Assembly: GCA_947448675.1 (NCBI GenBank)
Contig: CANFOR010000095.1
Location: 1-10,163 of the forward strand
Source: Betaproteobacteria bacterium
GTDB lineage: Bacteria; Pseudomonadota; Gammaproteobacteria; Burkholderiales; Burkholderiaceae_C
Length of the DNA stretch: 10,163 nucleotides
Direction of reading: 5' to 3'
Made by a program: the position numbers and the translations under genes. Numbering within the stretch: position 1 is the first letter of the stretch; each line of letters starts with the position of its first letter. Below the pieces are notes generated by a model. That model searched no databases. It was not told the origin of the DNA and saw nothing but the letters and a program-made list of their open reading frames with translations. Positions 1-4,938 of the stretch are shown in pieces.

Positions 1-99
1 CTAACTTACGTCAACAAACCATTACAAATCAAACACTTACAACGCCAGCCCGCTAGAGCCATGCCTGCTCGGAAATTCTAGTGCCCGAACAGAGCAATT
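1..99. other. Gene-free left edge beyond a tRNA junction
   Basis: No coding or RNA gene is visible. The outermost 45 bases are AT-rich and contain three TTAC motifs about 15-16 bases apart (at 6, 22 and 37). Positions 64-94 can form an imperfect hairpin (TGCTCGG against CCG..AGAGCA). This stretch replaces the expected 3' half of the adjacent tRNA. It could be the end of an integrated element, because regularly spaced short repeats beside a tRNA fragment recall integrase arm sites. That is inference, as no integrase gene lies inside the window. Confidence 0.35.
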
Positions 100-140
100 G
101 ATTATGAGTCCTCTGCTCTAACCAACTGAGCTAACGCCCC
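100..140 (-). tRNA. 5' half of a tRNA with CAU anticodon (Met or Ile2), 3' half missing
   Basis: Read on the minus strand from 140, the sequence gives a 7-base acceptor strand (GGGGCGT), a good D arm (GCTC..GAGC with AGTTGGTTA loop), the first side of an anticodon stem (GAGGA) and the loop CTCATAA with anticodon CAU at 106-104. After TC the sequence no longer pairs with the anticodon stem. There is no T arm with a proper stem, and no ACGCCCC acceptor partner or CCA downstream. The gene is therefore a partial or broken copy. Elongator tRNA-Met is the likelier identity, but tRNA-Ile(CAU) cannot be excluded. A group I intron interrupting the loop was considered: Azoarcus tRNA-Ile(CAU) has one, but there the intron follows CAU directly, whereas here the normal AATC continues. 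Confidence 0.6.
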
Positions 141-168
141 ACCGAAGCGCTGATTGTAGAGGCTGCCG

Positions 169-1188
169 CTAGCGGTGGCTAAGCGCGTTGCTCACCAGCT
201 TGGAAGTGATGTCCACTATCTGGATCATTTTGTCGTAGGCCATGCGCGTGGGGCCGATCACGCCCAGAGTGCCGACTACCTGGCCGTCGACCTCATACGG
301 CGCACTGACGATGGACAGCTCTTCGATGGGCACGTATTGGCTCTCGCCGCCAATGTAGATGCGCACACCCTCGGCGCGGCTGGAGATGTCGAGCAATTGC
401 ATCAGTTGGGCTTTGCGCTCAAACAAATCAAAAGCGCGGCGCAAGTTGCCCATGTCACTCGAAAAGTCGCTCACCGCCAAGAGATTGCGCTCGCCCGAGA
501 TCACCACCTCGTCTTGTGCCTGGGCCAGGGCCTCGCTGCTCACTTGCACGGCCGCTTGCATCAGGGTGGCGATCTCGCCGCGCAATTGCTCGACCTCGGT
601 TTTGACGCGCTCGCGCACCTGCTCGATGGCCATGCCAGCGTAGTTGGCGTTTAAAAAATTGGCCGCTTCAATGAGCTGACTCTGCGTGTAGTCGCTGGCG
701 GTAAAAATCACCCGGTTTTGCACATCGCCCTCGGGCGAGACGATGATGACCAAAAAACGCTTCTCGGAGAGTCGCAAAAACTCAATGTGCCGAAACACCG
801 AGCTGCGCCGCGGTGCCAACACCACGCCCACAAACTGCGACAGGCTCGACAGCATATGGGCCGCGCTGGCAATCACACGCTGCGGTTGGTCGGCGGCAAT
901 TGGCTGCGCAGCCATGCTGCCGCCAGCGGCAAACTCATCACGCGAAACGGTGAGCATGGTGTCGACAAACAAACGGTAGCCGCGCGCCGTGGGAATCCGC
1001 CCGGCGCTGGTGTGCGGGCTGGCAATCAGGCCCAGTTCTTCAAGGTCGCTCATCACATTGCGGATGGTGGCGGGCGACAAGTCCAGGCCCGCCGCCTTAG
1101 AGAGCGTGCGCGAGCCCACCGGCGTGCCGTCGGCAATATAGCGCTCTACCAGCGCCTTCATCAGCATTTTGGCTCTGTCATCTAACAT
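169..1188 (-). CDS. hrcA: Heat-inducible transcription repressor HrcA
   Basis: HrcA is the repressor that binds CIRCE operators of groESL/dnaK-type heat-shock genes; its activity is tuned by GroEL. The protein is about 339 residues from the chosen start, the normal family length. Residues 1-70 form the winged-helix DNA-binding domain, with the recognition segment SPATIRNVMSDLEELG at 38-53 and the signature SPHTSAGRIPT at 57-67. The rest matches the GAF-like and dimerisation regions. I chose the ATG at 1188 (protein MLDDRAK...) because family members begin this way. In-frame ATGs at 1197 and 1233 would add 3 or 15 residues that look unlike the family. It ends 28 bases upstream of the broken tRNA. 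I found no CIRCE element (TTAGCACTC-N9-GAGTGCTAA) in the window, so its targets lie elsewhere. Confidence 0.95.
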   Translation of the reverse strand: MLDDRAKMLMKALVERYIADGTPVGSRTLSKAAGLDLSPATIRNVMSDLEELGLIASPHTSAGRIPTARGYRLFVDTMLTVSRDEFAAGGSMAAQPIAADQPQRVIASAAHMLSSLSQFVGVVLAPRRSSVFRHIEFLRLSEKRFLVIIVSPEGDVQNRVIFTASDYTQSQLIEAANFLNANYAGMAIEQVRERVKTEVEQLRGEIATLMQAAVQVSSEALAQAQDEVVISGERNLLAVSDFSSDMGNLRRAFDLFERKAQLMQLLDISSRAEGVRIYIGGESQYVPIEELSIVSAPYEVDGQVVGTLGVIGPTRMAYDKMIQIVDITSKLVSNALSHR

Positions 1189-1280
1189 GGAAACCATTCT
1201 AAGCGCCTGCTGCCTTGGCGACTCACGCGCCACCGGCTTTGCGCTACGCTAGAGGCCATTCACAGCAGGCAAAGGCGCAT

Positions 1281-2063
1281 ATGAACACCAGCGAACTCTT
1301 CTCCCTCAAAGGCCGCACCGCCCTCATCACCGGCGGCTCGCGCGGCATTGGCCGCATGATCGCCGCAGGCTTTTTGGCGCAAGGCGCGCGGGTCTACATC
1401 AGCGCGCGCAAGGCCGACGCCTGCATCGCCACCGCGCAAGAACTCTCCGCCCTGGGCCACTGCGTTGCCCTGCCGCTCGATGTGTCTACGCCCGAGGGTT
1501 GCAAGGCCTTGGCCAGCGCCTACGCACGGCACGAGGGCGCGCTCGACATCTTGGTCAACAACGCCGGTGCGGCTTGGGGCGCGCCATTTGACGAGTTCCC
1601 CGAAGCCGGTTGGGACAAAGTGGTTGACCTCAACCTCAAAACCCCCTTCTTCCTCACGCAGACCATGATCGAGCCGCTGCGCAAAGCCGCTGCTGCCAAC
1701 GCCGGCGCGCGGCCCGCCAAGGTCATCAACATTGCGTCCATCGACGGCATTTCGGTCAACCCGCAAGAGACGTATTCGTATGCCGCCAGCAAAGCCGGTT
1801 TGATCCAACTCACCCGGCGCATGGCCCTGCGCTTGGCGCAAGACAACATCGTGGTCAGCGCCATCGCGCCCGGCGCTTTTGCCTCCGACATGAACCGCGT
1901 CGCGCGCGACCAGGCGGCCCAGGTGAGCAAGCGCATTCCGGCCGGCCGCATCGGCACCGATGAAGACATGGCCGGCGCCGCCATCTACCTGGCCTCGCGC
2001 GCAGGCGACTACGTGATGGGCTCCACCCTGGTGGTCGACGGCGGCGTGACCCACGCACGTTGA
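1281..2063 (+). CDS. SDR-family oxidoreductase, RhlG/FabG-like
   Basis: This is a classical short-chain dehydrogenase of 260 residues. It has the Rossmann motif TGGSRGIG (17-24), NNAG (93-96), a catalytic Ser at 153 (INIAS), Tyr167-x3-Lys171 (YAASK) and the C-terminal VVDGG. The overall pattern (SLKGRTALITGGSRGIG start, APGAF, YVMGS..VVDGG end) resembles RhlG-type and 3-oxoacyl-ACP reductase-like proteins that use NADP(H); the arginine after GGS fits NADP preference. The substrate cannot be read from sequence. I chose ATG 1281 because an AAAGG ribosome site lies just upstream and the SDR homology begins within ten residues; an upstream extension to 1215 has no family match. It is divergent from hrcA across about 90 bases, and no confident promoter was seen there. 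Confidence 0.9.
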   Translation: MNTSELFSLKGRTALITGGSRGIGRMIAAGFLAQGARVYISARKADACIATAQELSALGHCVALPLDVSTPEGCKALASAYARHEGALDILVNNAGAAWGAPFDEFPEAGWDKVVDLNLKTPFFLTQTMIEPLRKAAAANAGARPAKVINIASIDGISVNPQETYSYAASKAGLIQLTRRMALRLAQDNIVVSAIAPGAFASDMNRVARDQAAQVSKRIPAGRIGTDEDMAGAAIYLASRAGDYVMGSTLVVDGGVTHAR

Positions 2064-2180
2064 CCGCCAGCGGCCAGCAGTTTGTCGCCAGCGCACAAGA
2101 AACGCTTTTGCAAGCCGCCGAACGCGCCGGTGCGCCCATGGCCAAGGGCGATGTGAGCTTGCAGTATGGAGCCTACATTC
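2060..2180 (+). pseudogene. Possible remnant of a 2Fe-2S ferredoxin-like N-terminus
   Basis: The frame opening at the TTG that overlaps the SDR stop codon reads SGQQFVASAQETLLQAAERA. This recalls the N-terminal strand-helix of plant-type 2Fe-2S ferredoxin domains (SG..F.....ETLL.AAERAG). The cysteine cluster that should follow within about ten residues is absent, and the frame instead runs into a dispersed repeat at 2181. It may be a decayed gene cut by that repeat, or a chance match. The identification is weak. Confidence 0.22.
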
Positions 2181-2227
2181 GCTACCAATTTAATAGCTGC
2201 ATACGCACATTCCACGCGCCTTACGGG
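2181..2227 (+). repeat. Dispersed Comamonadaceae-type repeat, copy A
   Basis: The copy begins GCTACCAATTTAATAGCTGC and continues as ATACGCACATTCCACGCG. It shares the GCTA-(AT-rich)-TAGCTGC-NTACGCA core with copies at 2358, 3491 (minus), 3948, 5867 and 9197 (minus). The first 17 bases can pair as a short hairpin. The function is unknown. Confidence 0.7.
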
Positions 2228-2357
2228 GCAATTGTGTCCTGCTGCGCGAATGCCGGGAACAGCTTGAACCAACTCGCCGACACCAGCAGCGCATGAAAGC
2301 GCGCTGCTGCCACAGACTGGTGGTGGCGCTTGGAATGGCTGACATGCGGTTTATTTT

Positions 2358-2405
2358 GCTATTTATTTTGTAGCTGTCTACGCATATTTCATGCGGCTTA
2401 CAGCC
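2358..2405 (+). repeat. Dispersed repeat, copy B
   Basis: The core is GCTATTTATTTTGTAGCTG followed by TCTACGCATATTTCATGCGGC and TTACAG. It matches copy A over its whole length, including the trailing CA(T/C)GCG..CTTACG segment, which makes A and B the best-matched pair in the window. Confidence 0.7.
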
Positions 2406-2471
2406 TGTTTAAGGGTAAATTTAAGGCTATTCTTGCAGCCCACCATACGGCCCCCCCTATGCGCGGCTCAG

Positions 2472-2509
2472 GCTATAGTGCTGCTAACGCATTTGCGGGC
2501 GCATTCGGG
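2472..2509 (+). repeat. Degraded dispersed repeat (possible copy)
   Basis: GCTATAGTGCTGCTAACGCAT followed by GCGGGCGCATTCGGG resembles the right half of the repeat family, especially the copy inside rlmD (GCTGCCAACGCATATTCGG). The AT-rich hairpin arm is lost, so this assignment is tentative. Confidence 0.35.
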
Positions 2510-2627
2510 CCAAAAACCCAATGGGCTTGCCCACAGCAGTACCGGATTTCGTGGAATTTTTATAACTGTTTTCTTGCACAATTCAACTGCGCAAGCCGTT
2601 GCTGCCAATTGTTTTTTAAGGATTTTG

Positions 2628-2693
2628 ATGAATTATTTAAACCGCAAGAGCATTTTTATACCGCAAGTTTTGCGATATAAATCATTTCGTTAG
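2628..2693 (+). CDS. 21-codon leader ORF ending in the cassette junction
   Basis: A short ORF (MNYLNRKSIFIPQVLRYKSF plus Arg) starts at ATG 2628, five bases after a good ribosome binding site (AAGGA at 2618-2622). Its stop TAG (2691-2693) lies within GTTAGGC, the left boundary of the exonuclease cassette. The exonuclease ATG is 23 bases further on and has no recognisable Shine-Dalgarno of its own. This geometry matches ORF-11 in the class 1 integron attI1 site, whose stop also falls in GTTAG and which raises translation of the first cassette. By analogy the peptide need not be functional; translating it may load ribosomes for the next gene. The ORF and its RBS are seen; the role is inferred. 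It would also stop in the empty site (CGT TGA). Confidence 0.5.
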   Translation: MNYLNRKSIFIPQVLRYKSFR

Positions 2694-3406
2694 GCCACAC
2701 AAACACCTCGCCCCAAATGAAATACTTCGCAGTCCTCCTTCTGCTTGTAGCTGTCGCCTACTTCGTCTTTCGTGGTCGAAAGTCTGGAATGCAACCTGTT
2801 CCGATTGATGTCCTACCGGATACATTTATTGTGTTTGACTTGGAGACGACTGGACTGAAGGCCGAATCCAATGAGATTATCGAACTTGCAGCGATTCGAT
2901 TCAAAAAGGGCACCAACACCCACGATACCTTTCAGTCGCTAGTCAAACCGAAGAAGGCTGTGCCAAAGAAGATTACTGAGATAACAGGTATCACGCAGGC
3001 GATGGTTGATGTAGAGGGACGACCTATTGAAGAAGTTCTGGAGGAGTTCCGTAGCTTTGTCGGAGAATTTCGACTCGTGACATTCAATGCCGAATTCGAT
3101 ATGGCGTTCCTGCAAGCGGCGGCAGAGAGAACTGGGAAACGCTCTTTCGATAACCCCGTCTCGTGCGCCTTAAAGATGGCTCGTCGTGCTTGGCCGCAAC
3201 GGAAGAGTTTCCGCCTTGACGACTTGGCCAAAGATGGGAATATCAATCAGGGTAAGGCGCACCGAGCACTTGAAGATGCAAGGCGCGCACTGATCGTCTA
3301 TGCAGCCGCTGCCGCTCAACTCAAATCCATCGCGTGAGGCAGTGAGGCCTAACCCCTCTCAAGCCGAGCCCCAACAGCAAAACACCAGGGCCGGCTCACT
3401 TCTACG
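2690..3406 (+). mobile_element. Single integron gene cassette carrying an exonuclease gene
   Basis: The left edge is G^TTAGGCC (2689-2696). After the exonuclease stop codon comes GGCCTAAC (3346-3353), then an imperfect hairpin, then ACG^TTGAAG (3404-3412). Integron recombination cuts between G and TT of GTTRRRY. Closing the excised segment therefore joins ..TACG to TTAGGCC.., giving an 8-base perfect pair GGCCTAAC/GTTAGGCC around the hairpin, which is the layout of an attC site. The element is one compact gene with a short 5' lead, as cassettes usually are, and its GC content is lower than the neighbours'. No integrase gene or second cassette was found. The empty target would read ATTTCG^TTGAAGCC. 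Confidence 0.65.
2717..3337 (+). CDS. Membrane-anchored DEDDh 3'-5' exonuclease (DnaQ/epsilon-like)
   Basis: A 206-residue protein of the DnaQ-like exonuclease family. Residues 2-18 are a strongly hydrophobic segment followed by RGRK, fitting an N-terminal inner-membrane anchor with the nuclease domain in the cytoplasm. Catalytic residues are visible: Asp41 and Glu43 in FDLETTG (ExoI), Asp128 in NAEFD (ExoII), and His182 with Asp187 in HRALEDA (ExoIII), so the enzyme should be active. ExoII lacks the usual His before NAxFD (TFNAEFD). The fold resembles the epsilon/PolC exonuclease domain alone, with no polymerase-binding tail. Base composition is distinctly less GC-rich than the flanking genes. 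The gene fills the integron cassette described separately. ATG 2717 has no clear ribosome site; a start at Met25 (2789) would remove the membrane segment and is possible. The substrate is unknown. Confidence 0.88.
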   Translation: MKYFAVLLLLVAVAYFVFRGRKSGMQPVPIDVLPDTFIVFDLETTGLKAESNEIIELAAIRFKKGTNTHDTFQSLVKPKKAVPKKITEITGITQAMVDVEGRPIEEVLEEFRSFVGEFRLVTFNAEFDMAFLQAAAERTGKRSFDNPVSCALKMARRAWPQRKSFRLDDLAKDGNINQGKAHRALEDARRALIVYAAAAAQLKSIA

Positions 3407-3413
3407 TTGAAGC
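3346..3413 (+). repeat. attC-like recombination site of the cassette
   Basis: The site starts nine bases after the stop codon. The order is R'' (GCCTAAC, 3347-3353), spacer CCCTC, L'' (TCAAGCCGA, 3359-3367), central loop, L' (CCGGCTCAC, 3391-3399), spacer, and R' GTTGAAG (3406-3412). Positions 3362-3371 pair with 3388-3396 in nine base pairs, with A3367 unpaired, like the extrahelical base typical of attC stems. As integrated, R' keeps only GTT; restoring the cassette's own left end (TTAGGCC) makes the outer pairing perfect. The length of about 67 bases is within the usual attC range. Confidence 0.62.
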
Positions 3414-3445
3414 CGTAACGCTCCTACAGGAAGCCTGCAACGCCC

Positions 3446-3491
3446 CCATAACGCCCGCATTCCGCGCGTGTGCAGCTATTTAATTTATAGC
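3446..3491 (-). repeat. Dispersed repeat, copy C (minus orientation)
   Basis: Read on the minus strand, the copy begins GCTATAAATTAAATAGCTGC at 3491 and continues ACACGCGCGGAATGCGGGCG. The first 17 bases form a GCTAT/ATAGC inverted repeat. It lies between the attC-like site and the stop codon of the GlcG/HbpS-family gene. Confidence 0.65.
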
Positions 3492-3513
3492 AAAGTAGGA
3501 ACGCGGTGGCAGC

Positions 3514-3921
3514 TTACAAGCCCAGGGCCGCTATCCCTGCCTTGCCAATCTGCACGTCTTCGCTCGATTTCACGCCGCTCACGCCGATGGCGCCGATCAC
3601 TTGGCCGTCTTTGACGATGGGCACGCCGCCCTCTAACATGCCTTTCAGGTCGGGCGCGCTCAGAAAAGAATAGCGACCAGCGTTGATGACGTCTTCATAG
3701 ACCTTGCTCTCGCGGCGGCCCAGGGCGGCGGTGTGGGCTTTGGCGGGGGCGATGTGGGCCGAGATGGCGGGCGCGCCGTCTAGGCGCTGCAGCCACAGCA
3801 GGTGGCCACCGTCGTCGACGATGGCGATGCTCACGGCCCAGTTGTTTTTCAGGGCTTCGGCTTCGGCGGCTTGGGCGATGGTTTTGAGGTCGGCGAGTTC
3901 CAGAAAGGCTTTGGTCTTCAT
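3514..3921 (-). CDS. GlcG/HbpS-family protein (heme-binding DUF336 fold)
   Basis: A 135-residue protein covering the whole GlcG/HbpS domain. Recognisable segments are AIVDDGGHLLWLQRLDGAP near residue 34, the helix with AKAHTAA, the MLEGGVPI stretch and the closing GAIGVSG. Family members include the GlcG protein of glycolate operons and HbpS, an extracellular heme-binding sensor partner. Many are encoded beside catabolic enzymes and have no proven activity. No signal peptide is visible, so a cytoplasmic location is likely. The start is supported by AGGA about eight bases upstream of ATG 3921. No catabolic operon partner adjoins it: repeat copies flank it on both sides and the neighbours are unrelated, so its biological role remains open. 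Confidence 0.85.
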   Translation of the reverse strand: MKTKAFLELADLKTIAQAAEAEALKNNWAVSIAIVDDGGHLLWLQRLDGAPAISAHIAPAKAHTAALGRRESKVYEDVINAGRYSFLSAPDLKGMLEGGVPIVKDGQVIGAIGVSGVKSSEDVQIGKAGIAALGL

Positions 3922-3947
3922 GATGGTCCTAAATTAAAATCGGATTC

Positions 3948-3996
3948 GCTATATTTTTTATAGCTGCTTACGCAGTATGGGTGCGCCTTGCGGGCC
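3948..3996 (+). repeat. Dispersed repeat, copy D
   Basis: GCTATATTTTTTATAGCTGC followed by TTACGCAGTATGGGTGCGCC and TTGCGGG. It has the clearest palindromic start (GCTATA..TATAGC). It sits in the intergenic space between the divergent GlcG/HbpS-like and YccA-like genes, upstream of the promoter at 4053. Confidence 0.7.
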
Positions 3997-4052
3997 TCTT
4001 TAGCTCTGTAGCGCGGCATACCCTGGAAAACCCCAGGGCATTGGGCAAGCCC

Positions 4053-4080
4053 TTGAAATTGCCGCTTTCGACCCTACAAT
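4053..4080 (+). promoter_or_regulatory. Promoter of the YccA-like gene, with sigma32-like overlap
   Basis: TTGAAA (4053-4058), a 16-base spacer and TACAAT (4075-4080) form a good sigma70-type promoter, one mismatch per box. The start point should be near 4087, about 30 bases before the ATG. Extended by one base, CTTGAAA with 13 bases to CCCTACAA partly fits the heat-shock sigma32 pattern CTTGAAA-N11-16-CCCCATNT, so dual control is possible. A small inverted repeat (CCCTGG/CCAGGG, 4021-4038) lies just upstream. Confidence 0.6.
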
Positions 4081-4118
4081 GCTTGCACCTGCATGCGCAG
4101 CTACACAGGAGTTTAACC

Positions 4119-4808
4119 ATGATCGACAACGTCCAATCTATCAACTACGGCACGCTAAGCTCGTCTGCCGAACGCAACCGCGTGATGCGCAACACTTACT
4201 GGCTGCTGGCGCTGAGCCTGGTGCCCACGGTGCTGGGCGCATGGTTGGGTGTGGCCACTGGCATCACCCGCGCACTTGGCGGCGGCCTGGGCATGGTGGT
4301 GTTTTTGGGCGGCGCGTTTGGCTTTATGTTTGCCATCAACAAAACCAAAAACTCGGCCGCTGGCGTGCCCGTGCTGCTGGCCTTTACCTTCTTTATGGGC
4401 CTGATGCTCTCGGGCATGATCGCATCGGTTTTGGGCTTTAAAAACGGTCCCAGCTTGGTGATGACGGCCTTTGGCGGCACGGCAGGTATCTTCTTCGTGA
4501 TGGCCAGTTTGTCTACCATCATCAAGCGCGACATTTCGGGCATGGGCAAGTGGCTGTTTTGGGGCGCTATGGTGCTGATGGTTGGCAGCTTGATCAACGT
4601 GTTTGTTGGCTCCACAGCAGGCATGGCCGTGATCAGCACGCTGGCGATTGCGATTTTCAGCGCCTACCTGCTGTACGACTTGAAGCAAGTGATCGACGGC
4701 GGCGAGACCAACTACATCAGCGCCACGCTGGTGATTTACCTCGACTTGTTCAACATCTTCCAAAGTTTGTTGGCTCTGCTGGGCATCTTTGGCGGCGAGC
4801 GCGACTAA
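4119..4808 (+). CDS. Bax inhibitor-1/YccA family inner-membrane protein
   Basis: A 229-residue polytopic protein with about seven hydrophobic segments, starting at residue 27 (TYWLLALSLVPTVLGAWLG) and spread to the C-terminus. It ends in YLDLFNIFQSLLALLGIFGG, the typical closing motif of the BI-1/YccA family, with the acidic YDLKQVIDGG segment before it. The characterised bacterial member YccA is a substrate and modulator of the membrane protease FtsH; others have been described as calcium-leak channels. ATG 4119 is preceded by AGGAG (4107-4111) at seven bases. The longer open frame from 3981 runs through repeat D and the promoter and is not credible. The gene is monocistronic: it has its own promoter and a terminator at 4877. 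A link to membrane stress fits the sigma32-like promoter but is inferred. Confidence 0.92.
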   Translation: MIDNVQSINYGTLSSSAERNRVMRNTYWLLALSLVPTVLGAWLGVATGITRALGGGLGMVVFLGGAFGFMFAINKTKNSAAGVPVLLAFTFFMGLMLSGMIASVLGFKNGPSLVMTAFGGTAGIFFVMASLSTIIKRDISGMGKWLFWGAMVLMVGSLINVFVGSTAGMAVISTLAIAIFSAYLLYDLKQVIDGGETNYISATLVIYLDLFNIFQSLLALLGIFGGERD

Positions 4809-4876
4809 ATTCGGGAGCGGAATGCGGCCGCAAAGGTCGCCAAAACTCGCCAAGAACGCGAAAGAATGCGAAATTT

Positions 4877-4905
4877 AAAAAAGGGAGCTTGGGCTCCCTT
4901 TTTTT
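4877..4905 (+). terminator. Rho-independent terminator after the YccA-like gene
   Basis: The stem GGGAGC (4883-4888) pairs with GCTCCC (4893-4898) around a TTGG loop. It is flanked by six A's on the left that pair with the T's on the right, followed by a seven-T run. The symmetric A/T tracts would also allow termination in the other direction. It separates the YccA-like gene from the SRPBCC gene. Confidence 0.88.
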
Positions 4906-4938
4906 ATGGGTTTATAGTTCTTGTGAAGGAGTACTGCT

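Larger units (their letters stand above)
2064..2627. other. Gene-poor stretch with repeats and no convincing gene
   Basis: The stretch contains two good copies and one degraded copy of the dispersed GCTAT..ATAGCTGC repeat, plus the possible ferredoxin remnant. Open frames of 78-116 codons exist (around 2330-2693), but they span the repeats, lack ribosome binding sites and show no family motifs, so I do not call them genes. GC content falls towards the right end. I saw no integrase gene and no confident promoter. It may be a decayed region next to the cassette insertion point. Confidence 0.6.

Noticed and set aside
1..104. Group I intron in the tRNA anticodon loop
   Set aside because: The known Azoarcus intron follows CAU directly and starts with a guide pairing to it. 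Here the normal AATC continues, and no conserved intron core could be found in the 100 bases available.
64..140. A complete tRNA-Met gene
   Set aside because: The bases after the anticodon loop do not complete the anticodon stem, T arm or acceptor stem, so only the 5' half can be supported.
1189..1280. CIRCE operator or clear promoter between hrcA and the SDR gene
   Set aside because: No TTAGCACTC/GAGTGCTAA pair is present and no -35/-10 pair with acceptable spacing was found on either strand.
1260..2096. Long minus-strand frames opposite the SDR gene, and similar shadows opposite hrcA, rlmD and the YccA-like gene
   Set aside because: They show no family motifs, are rich in residues expected from reading GC-rich genes backwards, and lie entirely over well-supported genes.
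2330..2693. Open frames of 100-116 codons in the gene-poor region
   Set aside because: They span repeat copies, lack ribosome sites and have no recognisable domain. Only the short leader ORF at 2628 has a good start signal.
2735..2765. Another repeat copy in the exonuclease membrane segment (GTAGCTGTCGCCTAC)
   Set aside because: It shares only the TAGCTG core and lacks the AT-rich arm and the TACGCA tail. Leu/Val/Ala codons explain it.
3417..3454. Three AACGC motifs after the attC-like site as further cassette boundaries
   Set aside because: On the minus strand they read GTTACGG, GTTGCAG and GTTATGG, none fitting GTTRRRY, and no gene or paired core lies between them.
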